From positions 124,001-188,000 of the forward strand of contig NZ_MKJU01000022.1 of NCBI RefSeq assembly GCF_001854605.1: DNA of 64,000 nt, read 5' to 3'. The position numbers and the translations under genes were made by a program. Below, in pieces: positions 46,548 to 56,075 of this stretch. The notes below the pieces were generated by a model, which had not been told where the DNA came from, ran no database searches, and worked only from the letters and a program-made list of their open reading frames with translations. Numbering within the stretch: position 1 is the stretch's first letter; every line of letters begins with the position of its first letter. The stretch is from Pseudoalteromonas amylolytica (lineage in GTDB: Bacteria; Pseudomonadota; Gammaproteobacteria; Enterobacterales; Alteromonadaceae).

Positions 46548-49335
46548 ATTCTTCGTCTGGTGCAGGCGTTTGTAGATAGTTTTGAATAAACAGGGTTGCT
46601 TGTGTGTACACTTGGTCAAGCCCATCACGTAACGCTATCAGCGTATCTGACTCCAACTGTTGCGCTTTACATTGCGCTTCAAATTCGGTGGCAGCCTTAG
46701 CCACTTGTTCAGCACCAATTGTATTTGAGATTGACTTGAGCTGATGACAAGACTCCACGATTGCATCTTGATCCATTGAGATCACTGCGCCATATATTTC
46801 TCGTGTCAGCTGGCTACTTTGCTCTAAATACATTCTGAAGAAGCGACGCTGCTTTGCCTCGTCATAGTTCACGTACTTACTGAGCGTTTCTAGATTGATA
46901 GGGCAGCTGTTTGTACTAGGTTGCGAGTCATTCGTTTGCTCAGTAGCTTGTGCCTGTTCAGTAGCGGCCTCTGGGTGTGGCTTTTTGCTGGCCACGCTAT
47001 CTACGTACTTTTGTAATGTGGCTTCTAACACATTGAGTTCAACAGGCTTGGTGATGTAATCGTTCATACCCGCGCTTAAACATCGCTCTCGTTCGCCTTT
47101 TAGGGCATTGGCAGTGACTGCGATGATGTATGGTTGAGCATTGATGTCATCGCTTTTTTCAGCCAAGTCGCGAATTTCTTTGACCATGTCATAGCCTGAC
47201 ATTCTGGGCATATGTAAATCGGTCAGAATGATAGGGTAGGTGCCGCTTTTCCAAACCTCTAGACCTTGCTCACCATTTTCAGCCACTTCAACGCCATAAC
47301 CGAGTAGGTGTAGCTGATCTACCAGCACTTGTTGATTCAGAATGTTATCTTCAACTAACAATACCAGTCGGTTTTGTTGTTTCGCCTGTTCAACGCTTAG
47401 GTAGTTATTGAGTGTACGGGTGGGCTTAAGTTGCTTTGGTTGATGTAACCCAGCTGCAACAAGCACAGCGGTCATAAAACTGGTTTTACACAATGGTGAG
47501 GCATTGAGGTAAAAAATGTTTTTATGGTTGATAGCGGCTTCATCCATGGTGCTGAGCACAATGACTTGCTGATTGTTGTTCTCAAGCGAGTAAAGCAGTG
47601 AGCGGATTTGATCGTTTACATCGGCCATGTTTTCAAGTCCATCAAGGACCCAAATGATTGACTGCTTATGTTGAAAATCATCGGCGTCGTCAAATGAATT
47701 ATGGGTTGTAGTTTTTGCCCCCATAAACGACAAGTAGCGTTGTAGTATCTTTTGGCGGTCATTGTTGTCTGTGATCATGACCACTTCTTTTTGATTGAGC
47801 ACACTCTTGTTCACGTGTTGCACTTGGCCGTCGGTGCTAAAGGGTAGTTCAACGATAAATTCACTGCCCATGCCGATGTCGCTAGAAACATGAATGGAGC
47901 CGAGCATCAGCTCGATTAAACTTTTACAAATGGATAGTCCCAGCCCAGTCCCCCCAAACTCACGGGTAATACTGCCCTCGGCTTGAATAAATGGGTTAAA
48001 AATTTCTCTAAGTTGCTTTTGATCCATACCTTTACCGTTGTCGCTTACGGTAAAGCGTAAGGTGTAATGCTCTGAGGTGTTCTGAGCCACTTCAGCAGAA
48101 ATCCTAACAAACCCTTGCTTGTCTTCATCTGTGGTGGTGAACTTAATGGCGTTGCTGCACAGGTTATACAGTACTTGGCGAACGCGCACTGTATCGCCAA
48201 CTAAATTGTTGGGAATATCAGGGGCTATGGATAGTTGTAGGTCTAACTTTCTTTTTTTAGCAACCGATGACAGCACTCGAGCCACCTCTTCAACGGTCTC
48301 GGTCACTGAAAATGTGCGGCTGTCGATTTGTAATTTACCCGCTTCGATTTTTGAAAAGTCTAGAATATCATCCAAGATACCCAATAAAGAAAACGCTGAG
48401 TCTCTAATAATGGTGCTGAGCCTGTGTTGTGCGCCATCCAGCTCGGTTTGCCTCAATAGATCAATGGTGCCAATGACGCCATTCATAGGCGTTCTTATCT
48501 CATGACTCATGGTGGCAAGGAAGGTGGTTTTTGCCTCACTTGCGCGCTCAGCGTTTAGGGTGGCCTTTTCAAGCGCCAGAGTACGCGCCTGAACTTCTGT
48601 TTCTAAACTGGTTTGTAATTGCTTAAGTTCTTTATGAACTTCTTGGTCGCTATCAATTACAGACTGTATTTGGTCGAGCAACTGATTGATAAGGCCAGCA
48701 ATGTGATTAAGGCCAAAACCTAATTGTGATGAGATATGAGCGTGGTAGTCTTGGCTGTTTATAATGCTTTGTAGTTCTTCTTGCAGTTGTTGATTGTGTT
48801 TAACTAACCCATTTGCCACGCGGCGACTGCTAAGCCAAGCCATCAACAACGCTACAAGAGCGGCTAAAATAAAGCCCGCATAGCCAAGCCATACCAATGA
48901 TGAGCTACTCGTACTTTGATAGCGCAATATAAGCTCACCCACTAGTTGCCCATCAAGGTGCAAAGGCTGATGGGTCACTATGGTGTTGTTATCATGGCGA
49001 GTATCAACGGTAGAAAGGGTGCTTGGTACATCGCTTGATGACTGATAAATAATTTCAGGTTTGCTGGCACCAGTATGACTATATAAGTAGTACTGAATAT
49101 CATCGGTTGCATACTCAACGCTGGCTAGCATTTTTTTCGCATCGTCAAAACCTGACTTAACCATCAAGCTTGCCAAAGGTGCGGATAGCTTAGTTGCTTG
49201 AATATCCAGTTGTGGTGCTTTTTGAGTTGTGGGTATAAAAAAGCTGGCAGTGGCACACATTGCGCCGGTTATTAGTGCCGTAATGAAAATTAACGGCATC
49301 AGGCTCGGTATTTTTATTTGCGAAGCATTTTGCAT
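46546..49335 (-). CDS. hybrid sensor histidine kinase with receiver and Hpt domains
   Basis: A 929-residue inner-membrane phosphorelay kinase. TM1 is at about residues 12-34, a periplasmic sensor at 35-145, and TM2 at 147-168. HisKA has His278 in ATMSHEIRTPM. HATPase N box is NLCSNAIKF, with G boxes VSDNGKGM and GGTGLGLSI. A first receiver-like domain (about 515-630) is degenerate, lacking the acidic pocket. A full receiver follows (LVLLVEDN; ILTDLHMPRMSGYD). A C-terminal Hpt has ESCHQLKSISNTIGA. The layout resembles BarA/ArcB. No response regulator gene is adjacent. The signal is unknown. Confidence 0.9.
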   Translation of the reverse strand: MQNASQIKIPSLMPLIFITALITGAMCATASFFIPTTQKAPQLDIQATKLSAPLASLMVKSGFDDAKKMLASVEYATDDIQYYLYSHTGASKPEIIYQSSSDVPSTLSTVDTRHDNNTIVTHQPLHLDGQLVGELILRYQSTSSSSLVWLGYAGFILAALVALLMAWLSSRRVANGLVKHNQQLQEELQSIINSQDYHAHISSQLGFGLNHIAGLINQLLDQIQSVIDSDQEVHKELKQLQTSLETEVQARTLALEKATLNAERASEAKTTFLATMSHEIRTPMNGVIGTIDLLRQTELDGAQHRLSTIIRDSAFSLLGILDDILDFSKIEAGKLQIDSRTFSVTETVEEVARVLSSVAKKRKLDLQLSIAPDIPNNLVGDTVRVRQVLYNLCSNAIKFTTTDEDKQGFVRISAEVAQNTSEHYTLRFTVSDNGKGMDQKQLREIFNPFIQAEGSITREFGGTGLGLSICKSLIELMLGSIHVSSDIGMGSEFIVELPFSTDGQVQHVNKSVLNQKEVVMITDNNDRQKILQRYLSFMGAKTTTHNSFDDADDFQHKQSIIWVLDGLENMADVNDQIRSLLYSLENNNQQVIVLSTMDEAAINHKNIFYLNASPLCKTSFMTAVLVAAGLHQPKQLKPTRTLNNYLSVEQAKQQNRLVLLVEDNILNQQVLVDQLHLLGYGVEVAENGEQGLEVWKSGTYPIILTDLHMPRMSGYDMVKEIRDLAEKSDDINAQPYIIAVTANALKGERERCLSAGMNDYITKPVELNVLEATLQKYVDSVASKKPHPEAATEQAQATEQTNDSQPSTNSCPINLETLSKYVNYDEAKQRRFFRMYLEQSSQLTREIYGAVISMDQDAIVESCHQLKSISNTIGAEQVAKAATEFEAQCKAQQLESDTLIALRDGLDQVYTQATLFIQNYLQTPAPDEE

Positions 49336-49575
49336 TATTGAAGTGTTCCAGTCTTTGCTATTCTGCGCTGAATAGCTCTAAAGCATACTACTTATCCAAT
49401 CGTAACACTGTATATCTACAATTTCTCTACGTTTTTAGCTGCTAACGCTGTCGGTGCGATTTTACTATGAACAAGTATGTTTCATTCATTATTGACCAAA
49501 GCTTAGGCAAAAGAGTGTATTTTTGCTCACTCTGTCTGAAAACTGTGCAAACGCACGCTGGTTTTAAAAAAAGGG

Positions 49576-49606
49576 TTGACTTAAAAGGGCAAAACCCTTT
49601 TAATAC
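49576..49606 (+). promoter_or_regulatory. promoter of the Phe/Thr tRNA array
   Basis: TTGACT (-35) and TTTAAT/TAATAC (-10) are followed by a GC-rich discriminator (GCCGCACGCCC) typical of stable-RNA promoters. AAAAGGG/CCCTTTT forms an inverted repeat in the spacer. Confidence 0.55.
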
Positions 49607-49666
49607 GCCGCACGCCCAGACAGCGAAGTGATTAAAACTGCTCAGGGTTGTGTTGAAAAGTATTTT

Positions 49667-49742
49667 GCCCAGATAGCTCAGTCGGTAGAGCAGAGGATTG
49701 AAAATCCTCGTGTCGGTGGTTCGATTCCGCCTCTGGGCACCA
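49667..49742 (+). tRNA. tRNA-Phe(GAA), copy 1
   Basis: 76 bases, acceptor GCCCAGA/TCTGGGC, anticodon loop TTGAAAA (GAA), T arm GTGGTTCGATTCCGCC, encoded CCA. Confidence 0.95.
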
Positions 49743-49753
49743 TCTTTCGGTGC

Positions 49754-49829
<76 letters not shown>

Positions 49830-49948
49830 TTTCCTCGCTAGGAATAAAAATATAAGCAAAAAATTTTAATCTAGATGGTTCAATTAGTTGAACGGTTTAG
49901 TGTAGTATTGAAAATTCTGCTTAGGTTTTCTTTAAAAAGTGTTTTTGC

Positions 49949-50010
49949 CCAGATAGCTCAGTTAGTAGAGCCATTCGGGATAGCATTGAAAATCCTATTT
50001 AGAGTGATTT
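49949..50010 (+). pseudogene. degenerate tRNA-Phe remnant
   Basis: It begins like tRNA-Phe (GCCCAGATAGCTCAGT, then AGTAGAGC) but the anticodon stem is broken and the T arm and acceptor 3' strand are missing. A still more decayed relative lies at about 49873-49925, with GAACGGTTTAGTG and TTGAAAATTC. Not functional. Confidence 0.75.
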
Positions 50011-50028
50011 TCTTTAAAAAGTATTTTT

Positions 50029-50104
50029 GCCCAGATAGCTCAGTCGGTAGAGCAGAGGATTGAAAATCCTCGTGTCGGTGGTTCGATTCCGCCTCTGGGC
50101 ACCA
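50029..50104 (+). tRNA. tRNA-Phe(GAA), copy 2
   Basis: Identical to copy 1 with encoded CCA. Confidence 0.95.
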
Positions 50105-50115
50105 TTATTAAGTGT

Positions 50116-50191
<76 letters not shown>

Positions 50192-50259
50192 TTTAATTCT
50201 TAAGCAAGCCAAAAGCTTGTTCAAGTACTCACCCTAGAGTCACTTGACATAGTGTTTAT

Positions 50260-50335
50260 GCCCAGATAGCTCAGTCGGTAGAGCAGAGGATTGAAAATCC
50301 TCGTGTCGGTGGTTCGATTCCGCCTCTGGGCACCA
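50260..50335 (+). tRNA. tRNA-Phe(GAA), copy 3
   Basis: Identical to copies 1 and 2 with encoded CCA. Everything to its right looks horizontally acquired, so its 3' end is a plausible attachment site of the element. Confidence 0.95.
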
Positions 50336-50616
50336 TCCCCTCTCGCTTAGCGCGCATTTTTAAAATACCGTTTCCTACAAAAACACCCATTTCCTACAAA
50401 ATCTATAACTTTGTCGCGCATGACGGAGGCGATTTAGCGAACGCCAGAAAGCAAAAAACCGCGATAAAGAAACTCAGATTAAGTTTGGCGACTTAAGTTT
50501 CCAACGCGGCTTTCATAAACATTCGAAAGTGTTTATATGGCTATCTTAGCCGTAGGGTAATCCTGTGTCTAGTAGGTAGTTAAAAATTTGCTGACGACGT
50601 TCCTGTCGAAAATGAG
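50336..50616. other. left-end region of the element, non-coding
   Basis: About 280 bases with no gene. It has the direct repeat TTTCCTACAAAA twice (near 50370 and 50389), then a complex inverted structure (AACCGCG ... CGCGGCTT, with TTAAGT ... ACTTAA inside) before the first element gene. It could hold recombinase or replication-protein sites. Confidence 0.45.
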
Positions 50617-51414
50617 TTGAGTCACAACCAAAAAAATAAATTTGCACCAAGTGCAAAGCAAAACTTGGGCAACCAAGGTAAAAAGAAGCAAGTTTTCTTC
50701 TCGTTAGAAGTGCTGCATGAAACTAAATCTGATACCCAGACATTAGTTTTGGGCCATATTGCCTATCACCACGCTAAACACGGAAAATTTAACTCCAGCG
50801 TTTCATCTATTGCAAAACACCTTTGCTATTCCATCAACGCGGTAAAAAGTGCGCTGACACAGCTTCTCAGCGCTGAAAATAAAGAAAAACAGCCTCTGCT
50901 GCTTGAAGAATGTACAAAAGGCTACAGCCGTACATTGAGGCTTAATTTAAAACATCCACTAGGCTACCGGCTACTTCAAAGCTACACGCAAATCATTCAT
51001 GGCCAACAAGCAGTGAATACTCTTCCCCTCTTTGGTCTTCAGTTACATTTATTCGACTCAAAAAGCCGATATGACTCTCGTCATCAACACAAAATGTTGA
51101 TGCTACATGCGTTGATCAGTAGTAAAATAAAAGCTAGCAAACTATCTACACGTAATAAACGAGATACCTACCAACAAAGCATTTCTCAACTATCTAAAAA
51201 GTTGGGGTGGGCGTATATGACGGTAAAGTCTTTAATTGAAACCATGCGGCCACTTGGTTTGTTGTCTGTGACAAAAGAGCAAGTACGTCGTGTAGCAAAG
51301 TTTGTATTTGGTGAAGTGAAGGCAAGTAAAGCCAAAGAGCGCCGAACGATAATCCCCAAAAAAGAGCGCGAAGCACCTCCAATCGAGCGATACCGCGATA
51401 TTCCTATAGCTTAA
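50617..51414 (+). CDS. putative winged-helix replication or regulatory protein
   Basis: A 265-residue basic protein. FNSSVSSIAKHLCYSINAVK and SISQLSKKLGWAYMTVKSLI both look like helix-turn-helix segments, a two-winged-helix layout like plasmid replication initiators, though no family is certain. It starts at TTG 50617 without a strong ribosome site. Iteron-like repeats lie about 200 bases downstream. It is the first gene after the tRNA-Phe junction. Alternatives: a helix-turn-helix regulator of the element. Confidence 0.5.
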   Translation: MSHNQKNKFAPSAKQNLGNQGKKKQVFFSLEVLHETKSDTQTLVLGHIAYHHAKHGKFNSSVSSIAKHLCYSINAVKSALTQLLSAENKEKQPLLLEECTKGYSRTLRLNLKHPLGYRLLQSYTQIIHGQQAVNTLPLFGLQLHLFDSKSRYDSRHQHKMLMLHALISSKIKASKLSTRNKRDTYQQSISQLSKKLGWAYMTVKSLIETMRPLGLLSVTKEQVRRVAKFVFGEVKASKAKERRTIIPKKEREAPPIERYRDIPIA

Positions 51415-51783
51415 TTCAGCTTTCGCAAAGCTAAATCAGAACTGCCTCGATGCAGGGCTTTGTCGTGTCTGAAGCTCAAGAAATAAAGCACGCAGACTTT
51501 CTGTTGGCTTCTTCAGGTGAATAAAAGTCAGAGTATTCCGGATTTAAGCAACTCGAGAGTCTGAAGGCGCTCTTTGCAACGCCTTTAGAGTACCGTGTGG
51601 ATAAATCAGTGATAGGTGTTTTACGTTCAGTCTAAATCAGTGATCAAAGCTGAAAACTTAGTGATCTATCACTTTTAACTGGTGATGCCTTTAAATATAG
51701 TGTTTAAATATAAATAGATAGATTTTTACCAAAACGTAGTTTGGCCAAAATCATTTTTAAGTTTTTTAAAGGTAGCCGTTGTA
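51415..51783. other. non-coding region with iteron-like repeats
   Basis: About 370 bases without a gene. TAAATCAGTGAT occurs at 51602-51613 and 51633-51644 (31-base period). GTGATCTATCAC, itself an inverted repeat, is at 51661-51672, and GGTGATG follows near 51681. Such spacing fits binding sites of an initiator or repressor. Confidence 0.55.
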
Positions 51784-52023
51784 ATGGAAAAGATTGAGCT
51801 TGGAGTTGAGCCAGTAACGTTTCAGCATGATCTGAATGGTGAAAATGTATTTTTCTGTGTTGGTCAAACTGACTTTGAGCGATTTGGTGTCGAGTGCGTT
51901 TCAAAACGAGCTGTGTTGAAAGGTGTGTCAGATGATGAAAGTGAAGCAATTCATGACTATATGATGCAAGTTATTTTGAGCATGTCTGATGAAAAGCCTT
52001 TGAGTAGTAGTGGTACACACTAA
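51784..52023 (+). CDS. small hypothetical protein
   Basis: A 79-residue acidic protein starting at ATG 51784, with AAAGG upstream. No family recognised. Coding character is fair. It lies just after the iteron-like region. Confidence 0.45.
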   Translation: MEKIELGVEPVTFQHDLNGENVFFCVGQTDFERFGVECVSKRAVLKGVSDDESEAIHDYMMQVILSMSDEKPLSSSGTH

Positions 52024-52180
52024 AAAGTGAACAAGTCTAGGAGGTGGTGCGTTTCGCCGTGGTTGAGGCTTTAGATATTTCCCCTCTAGTTTCTTGCGTG
52101 GAGTACCTTCAGATTGACAATTTAGTTCAGACTATGAGAAAAGTTATGCTTAATCGACATTGTTTAAGGAAGGAGACGCT

Positions 52181-52930
52181 GTGAATTTATCTCAATTGAT
52201 TGGACGCATGGTCAACTTTTTACAAAAGCATATTTGGCTATTGAGCATCTTTTTCTACTTACAAGGAACTGTTTATTATGTCGAGTATCTTAAGGTATTG
52301 AGAGTCGATCCCGATTACTACCCATTGACCTTCGAACAAGTCCTGTCATATTCAGTGACGATCTATATGCAAGAGCCTTTTTTAACCGGCCTTTTACTTC
52401 TTTTTTGTTTTGGTATATCAGCGTGCCTGTTGACTGATAGGGTTATGAACTGGGTGAGAAACAAGTTTAATAAAGTATTAAAAAAACAAAAGCGTAAAGA
52501 AAATATAGTAAGAGACATAGACTTGATTACGCCACTTGAAAATATTCAGCCGAACTCAGTGCAAAAGGGAGGATTACAGGTTGCAATTATTGTTTATTCG
52601 GTACTTGCGTTTCTAATTACAGCAATCTTACCTGCAGGAGTGGTGGGGCATATTGACGCTAAAGAGTTGCTAGAAGATGCAAAAAGCCAGATTGAATCAA
52701 TGAGTAAAAACGAAGGTCTTAATGATGGGAAAATTCAGATAAAGTGTAAGTCATTTCATGATACCTTCTCAGGCCCATATTTTAGTTTAAAAAATTCAAC
52801 TCAATATCACTCTTTGTTCAATGGAGTACATACCATAACTATTCCAAGCAGTTGTATCGAGTTCACAAGTGAAAGGCATGAGAGCGTAAAAGCTTTAAAC
52901 AATGGAAGTTCTAAAGTTGCAGGTTCTTAG
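52181..52930 (+). CDS. hypothetical membrane protein
   Basis: A 249-residue protein with three membrane segments at about residues 18-37, 67-85 and 135-158 and a C-terminal soluble domain of about 90 residues. No family recognised. I chose GTG 52181 because AAGGAAGGAG lies just upstream. Confidence 0.55.
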   Translation: MNLSQLIGRMVNFLQKHIWLLSIFFYLQGTVYYVEYLKVLRVDPDYYPLTFEQVLSYSVTIYMQEPFLTGLLLLFCFGISACLLTDRVMNWVRNKFNKVLKKQKRKENIVRDIDLITPLENIQPNSVQKGGLQVAIIVYSVLAFLITAILPAGVVGHIDAKELLEDAKSQIESMSKNEGLNDGKIQIKCKSFHDTFSGPYFSLKNSTQYHSLFNGVHTITIPSSCIEFTSERHESVKALNNGSSKVAGS

Positions 52931-52977
52931 TTAAACGGCTGATATATGGTATTTATTCAGATTGTTAATATTTTGGA

Positions 52978-53562
52978 GTGAGTGTGGTAATAAATTTAGA
53001 ACTAGTGAAAGTTGTTATTTCCGGCCTGACACCACTGTCAATTTTTATCGCTTATATGACATATCGCTCCAATGTTAAAAAACAGAGATTAGATATGGAA
53101 ATGGCACAGGATATGGAGATTTTTGAACAAGCTGTACTCTCGTTAAAATGGGCTTATGATGCACTAACCGATGAAGGGAGGTGTGCTCCACCTTCAGCCG
53201 ACAGATTAAACTGGCTAACTTGTGCTAGGCATTTATGTAGGTACTATCAGATAGCTAAAGCGATAAAAACAGATCTATACAAAACATCACTATCTGAACA
53301 CGAAGAATATTGGCGGCATAAGTTCTATATGGTTCTAGATTTCAAAGAGTTAAATAGGAAAGACTATTATATGAATGAGAGAGAAGTACTGTGGCCTGAA
53401 AATATAGAACCAACTTCTGCAAGTATAATCAATGAGTTTTCTTCTTGGAAAGAAAGCGCTATTGATCCAATAGACTCATATGAAGTTGAAACTGTTAGTA
53501 ACGGGGTGATAAGTAGAGGCCTAAGTGCTTATAGGAGTGTTTTTGACTCTCTAAGCAAGTAA
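52978..53562 (+). CDS. hypothetical membrane-anchored protein
   Basis: A 194-residue protein with one N-terminal membrane segment (about residues 8-27, LVKVVISGLTPLSIFIAYMT) and a charged, helical cytoplasmic part. No family recognised. The GTG at 52984 is a better-spaced start after TTGGAG than the one at 52978. Confidence 0.5.
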   Translation: MSVVINLELVKVVISGLTPLSIFIAYMTYRSNVKKQRLDMEMAQDMEIFEQAVLSLKWAYDALTDEGRCAPPSADRLNWLTCARHLCRYYQIAKAIKTDLYKTSLSEHEEYWRHKFYMVLDFKELNRKDYYMNEREVLWPENIEPTSASIINEFSSWKESAIDPIDSYEVETVSNGVISRGLSAYRSVFDSLSK

Positions 53563-53597
53563 TTAGGCTCCATTATCAGGTTGCCGCTAAGAGTTCT

Positions 53598-54305
53598 TCA
53601 TTCTAAGCAATTACGCTTATATTCACTGAGTTGTCTACAAACATCGCTATACTGGTAAAATTGGCCAGAAAGCCAACCCATATTTGGATTCTCAATCATA
53701 TTTGCTTGTTCGTATACCGCTTTTTTAAGCGTGAGAGAGTGCAACTTTTGCAGAATGAAGATCAGCTCACCATCCATAAAATGTGATAGACGGATGAGTT
53801 GTGCAAGAAGCTCGTCATTTTCTCGTAAGCAAAGTTCCAAGTATTGGTACCAGTTAGCATTACAATTCATGCGTGCCAAAAACACGGGCGCAGTTTTGTC
53901 TCTAGGACATATTTTCGATAATGAAACTTCTAGCTCATCTTTTGTCGGGTACTGATTAAGTTCTGTATCGGTGTGATCTTTAAAATGCTGCAATTGCATC
54001 TGGTGAGATTTCAAAATTGTAGAAATAGGTGCCGTTATTGATGGCTTTATTGCTTGCCAGTCATCAAGCTCTTTTTTGTGCACAACAAACAAGTAGAATA
54101 CATAACTTGCGATAATAGATAAGCAGATCTGACTACATATCAAAGACACTTCAGCACCCCACCAAAATAGCTCAGGAAGCTTTGAAAGCCAAAGCTCATA
54201 AACGACTACAAAAGTTACAGCACTAAATGCAACACAGTTGATAGGGAGCTTTACAGAGGCAACATACTTAAACAAGGATGTCTTAGGTTGGTTGTTATTT
54301 TGCAT
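53598..54305 (-). CDS. hypothetical membrane protein
   Basis: A 235-residue protein with two membrane segments near residues 22-40 and 50-75 and a C-terminal helical domain. No family recognised. ATG 54305 follows AAAAGG. It converges on the preceding gene. Confidence 0.5.
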   Translation of the reverse strand: MQNNNQPKTSLFKYVASVKLPINCVAFSAVTFVVVYELWLSKLPELFWWGAEVSLICSQICLSIIASYVFYLFVVHKKELDDWQAIKPSITAPISTILKSHQMQLQHFKDHTDTELNQYPTKDELEVSLSKICPRDKTAPVFLARMNCNANWYQYLELCLRENDELLAQLIRLSHFMDGELIFILQKLHSLTLKKAVYEQANMIENPNMGWLSGQFYQYSDVCRQLSEYKRNCLE

Positions 54306-54944
54306 TTTTAAGCCTTTTTTGAGCATTCTGCTCGAACTCATAGTCTACAACTTTAACACAAATGACCGCGTCATTCCGCGAAGCAAAGAGGAATGACGCG
54401 GTGATAAGTCCCGCGCTAAACAAAGCAGAACAAAGAGGGGAAATTATTTGTTGAGCTTATGTGCGCGTTATGACACTCTAAACATGATTCCAACAATAGC
54501 GAGACATCGGTCATCGCGTCATCAAACAAAGCCTTTGGCTTTGTCATACCAGTGAGATCTACTCACAACTAGAAACCAAGCTTTCGGGCTTTTTACTTCA
54601 CAAATTAGTTAATCTGATTTAGGCACTTTTATGCCTTAGATGTGGCTATTTGTACCTGCGTTTTGCAGAGAATTAAGCGATCCCTAACGAACCCAAATAG
54701 GAGAAATGTTATGACCTAACTGACCTGTGCTGAGCACATTTTTATTTGCGTTTTATCATGCACGCCCACTACGGGAAGCATCTAAAGCGAGGCTAATTTG
54801 GCCATTTTGAACTGTTGTGCCTTTATTCGTATTTATACGGAAATTGTACGCTCCAACGTGCAGTTGGCATTTAAAACTTACCATTTGGATATTGGTTCAA
54901 ATAGTTAGTTGGGTTGGTAACGTGTAATCGAATTTATAAACACG
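54306..54944. other. non-coding region with a palindromic repeat
   Basis: About 640 bases without a convincing gene. It holds the strong inverted repeat listed at 54365 and otherwise nothing recognised; GC content differs between its two halves. Confidence 0.55.
54365..54402. repeat. REP-like palindromic element
   Basis: A perfect 13-bp inverted repeat ACCGCGTCATTCC / GGAATGACGCGGT with a 12-base loop. GTCATTCC...GGAATGAC is typical of dispersed palindromes in proteobacteria. No T run, so probably not a standard terminator. Confidence 0.6.
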
Positions 54945-55843
54945 GTGAGTGAACAAATATTGAGTAATTTAAAATATCAGCTTCAAGGGCTTATGCTCAG
55001 AAACCAAGACGGTAGTTTTGGAGTTAAGGCTGAGCGTAAAAAAGTACTGGTCCAGATCTCTGCTCAGCTTAAACAGGGCGGATACCGCTTGCAATCAGTA
55101 CAATCACTCAAGCCCAAACACGTAAACTATCTTGTTGAGCGCTGGCAGGAGAAGGGCTATCTGCTGGCACCATTAAAAACCGACTTAGCCATGTAAGATG
55201 GTGGGCGGAAAAAATCGGCAAAGCCTCGATGCTGCCAAAGTCTAACAATGGTGCAAACCAAGCAATCAAACTGGATTTGGAAAAGCGAACCTACACACCT
55301 ACCGAGTCAAAAGCAAAAGAACTAGAACAAAATAAGCTTGATAAAGTCAGCGACCCACTTGTTAAGCTCTCACTTCGGCTGCAGCGAGAGTTTGGCTTAC
55401 GTAGAGAAGAAGCCATTAAATTTCGACCTAATTATGCCATTCGAGGCGAACAGTTAGTGCTAAAACCCAGCTGGACAAAGGGCGGTCGTCCCAGAATCAT
55501 TCCTATTAGAACAGAATCTCAGCGACATCTACTTCAACAAGTGCAAAAGCAAGTCGGTGGAGGTGCGCTGATCCGCCCCGACCGAAACTATATTCAACAA
55601 CTCAAAGCGTATGAACGGCAAACAAGCCAGGCAGGGCTAGATAAAAACCACGGGCTTAGGCACATGTATGCCCAAAAGCGCTACTTAGAACTAACCGGTT
55701 GGCACTCTCCAATTGCCGGTGGGCCAACAAGCAAACAACTCACACCAGAACAAAAACAGGTTGATAGGCAAGCGCGATTACAAGTTTCTAATGAACTCGG
55801 CCACAGCCGAGAGCAGATCACAGTCATATATTTAGGTCGATGA
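54945..55843 (+). pseudogene. tyrosine recombinase (Integrase_1 type), frameshifted
   Basis: Two frames make one integrase. The SAM-like N-terminal part runs 54945-55196 and ends LAPLKTDLAM. Reading the other frame from about 55163 gives AGTIKNRLSHVRWWAEKIGK, joining directly to the C-terminal part ending at 55843. A single-base indel near 55157-55165 therefore breaks it. Catalytic residues survive: R in LRREEA, the HGLRH pair, LGHSR and Tyr in IYLGR. If the indel is real the protein is inactive; a sequencing error or frameshifting is the alternative. Confidence 0.8.
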
Positions 55844-55856
55844 TGGGGGCAATTAG

Positions 55857-56075
55857 ATGGCAGAAAAAATAACGTACCGCGATGTGAAAGGTATATTCAT
55901 TCCCGACGCTGAATGGGCACAATTTTTAGATGATGTAAGCACTATTAAGCAGCGTTCAACAGAACTGGAAAAAGTAAACGGTGAGCAACAGTACAAGTTA
56001 AAAAAGCTGGCAAGAATCATTCAACGCAAGGATAGACAGCTGGCTAAGTTCAATAAGGGAGGAAGCCATGTTTGA
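55857..56075 (+). CDS. small coiled-coil hypothetical protein
   Basis: A 72-residue basic protein whose second half is a predicted coiled coil (STELEKVNGEQQYKLKKLAR). ATG 55857 begins right after the integrase stop and overlaps the next gene by 8 bases, so the two are coupled. No family recognised. Confidence 0.55.
   Translation: MAEKITYRDVKGIFIPDAEWAQFLDDVSTIKQRSTELEKVNGEQQYKLKKLARIIQRKDRQLAKFNKGGSHV

Noticed and set aside
49875..50063. 62-codon open frame
   Set aside because: It lies across the tRNA-Phe remnants and into an intact tRNA gene.
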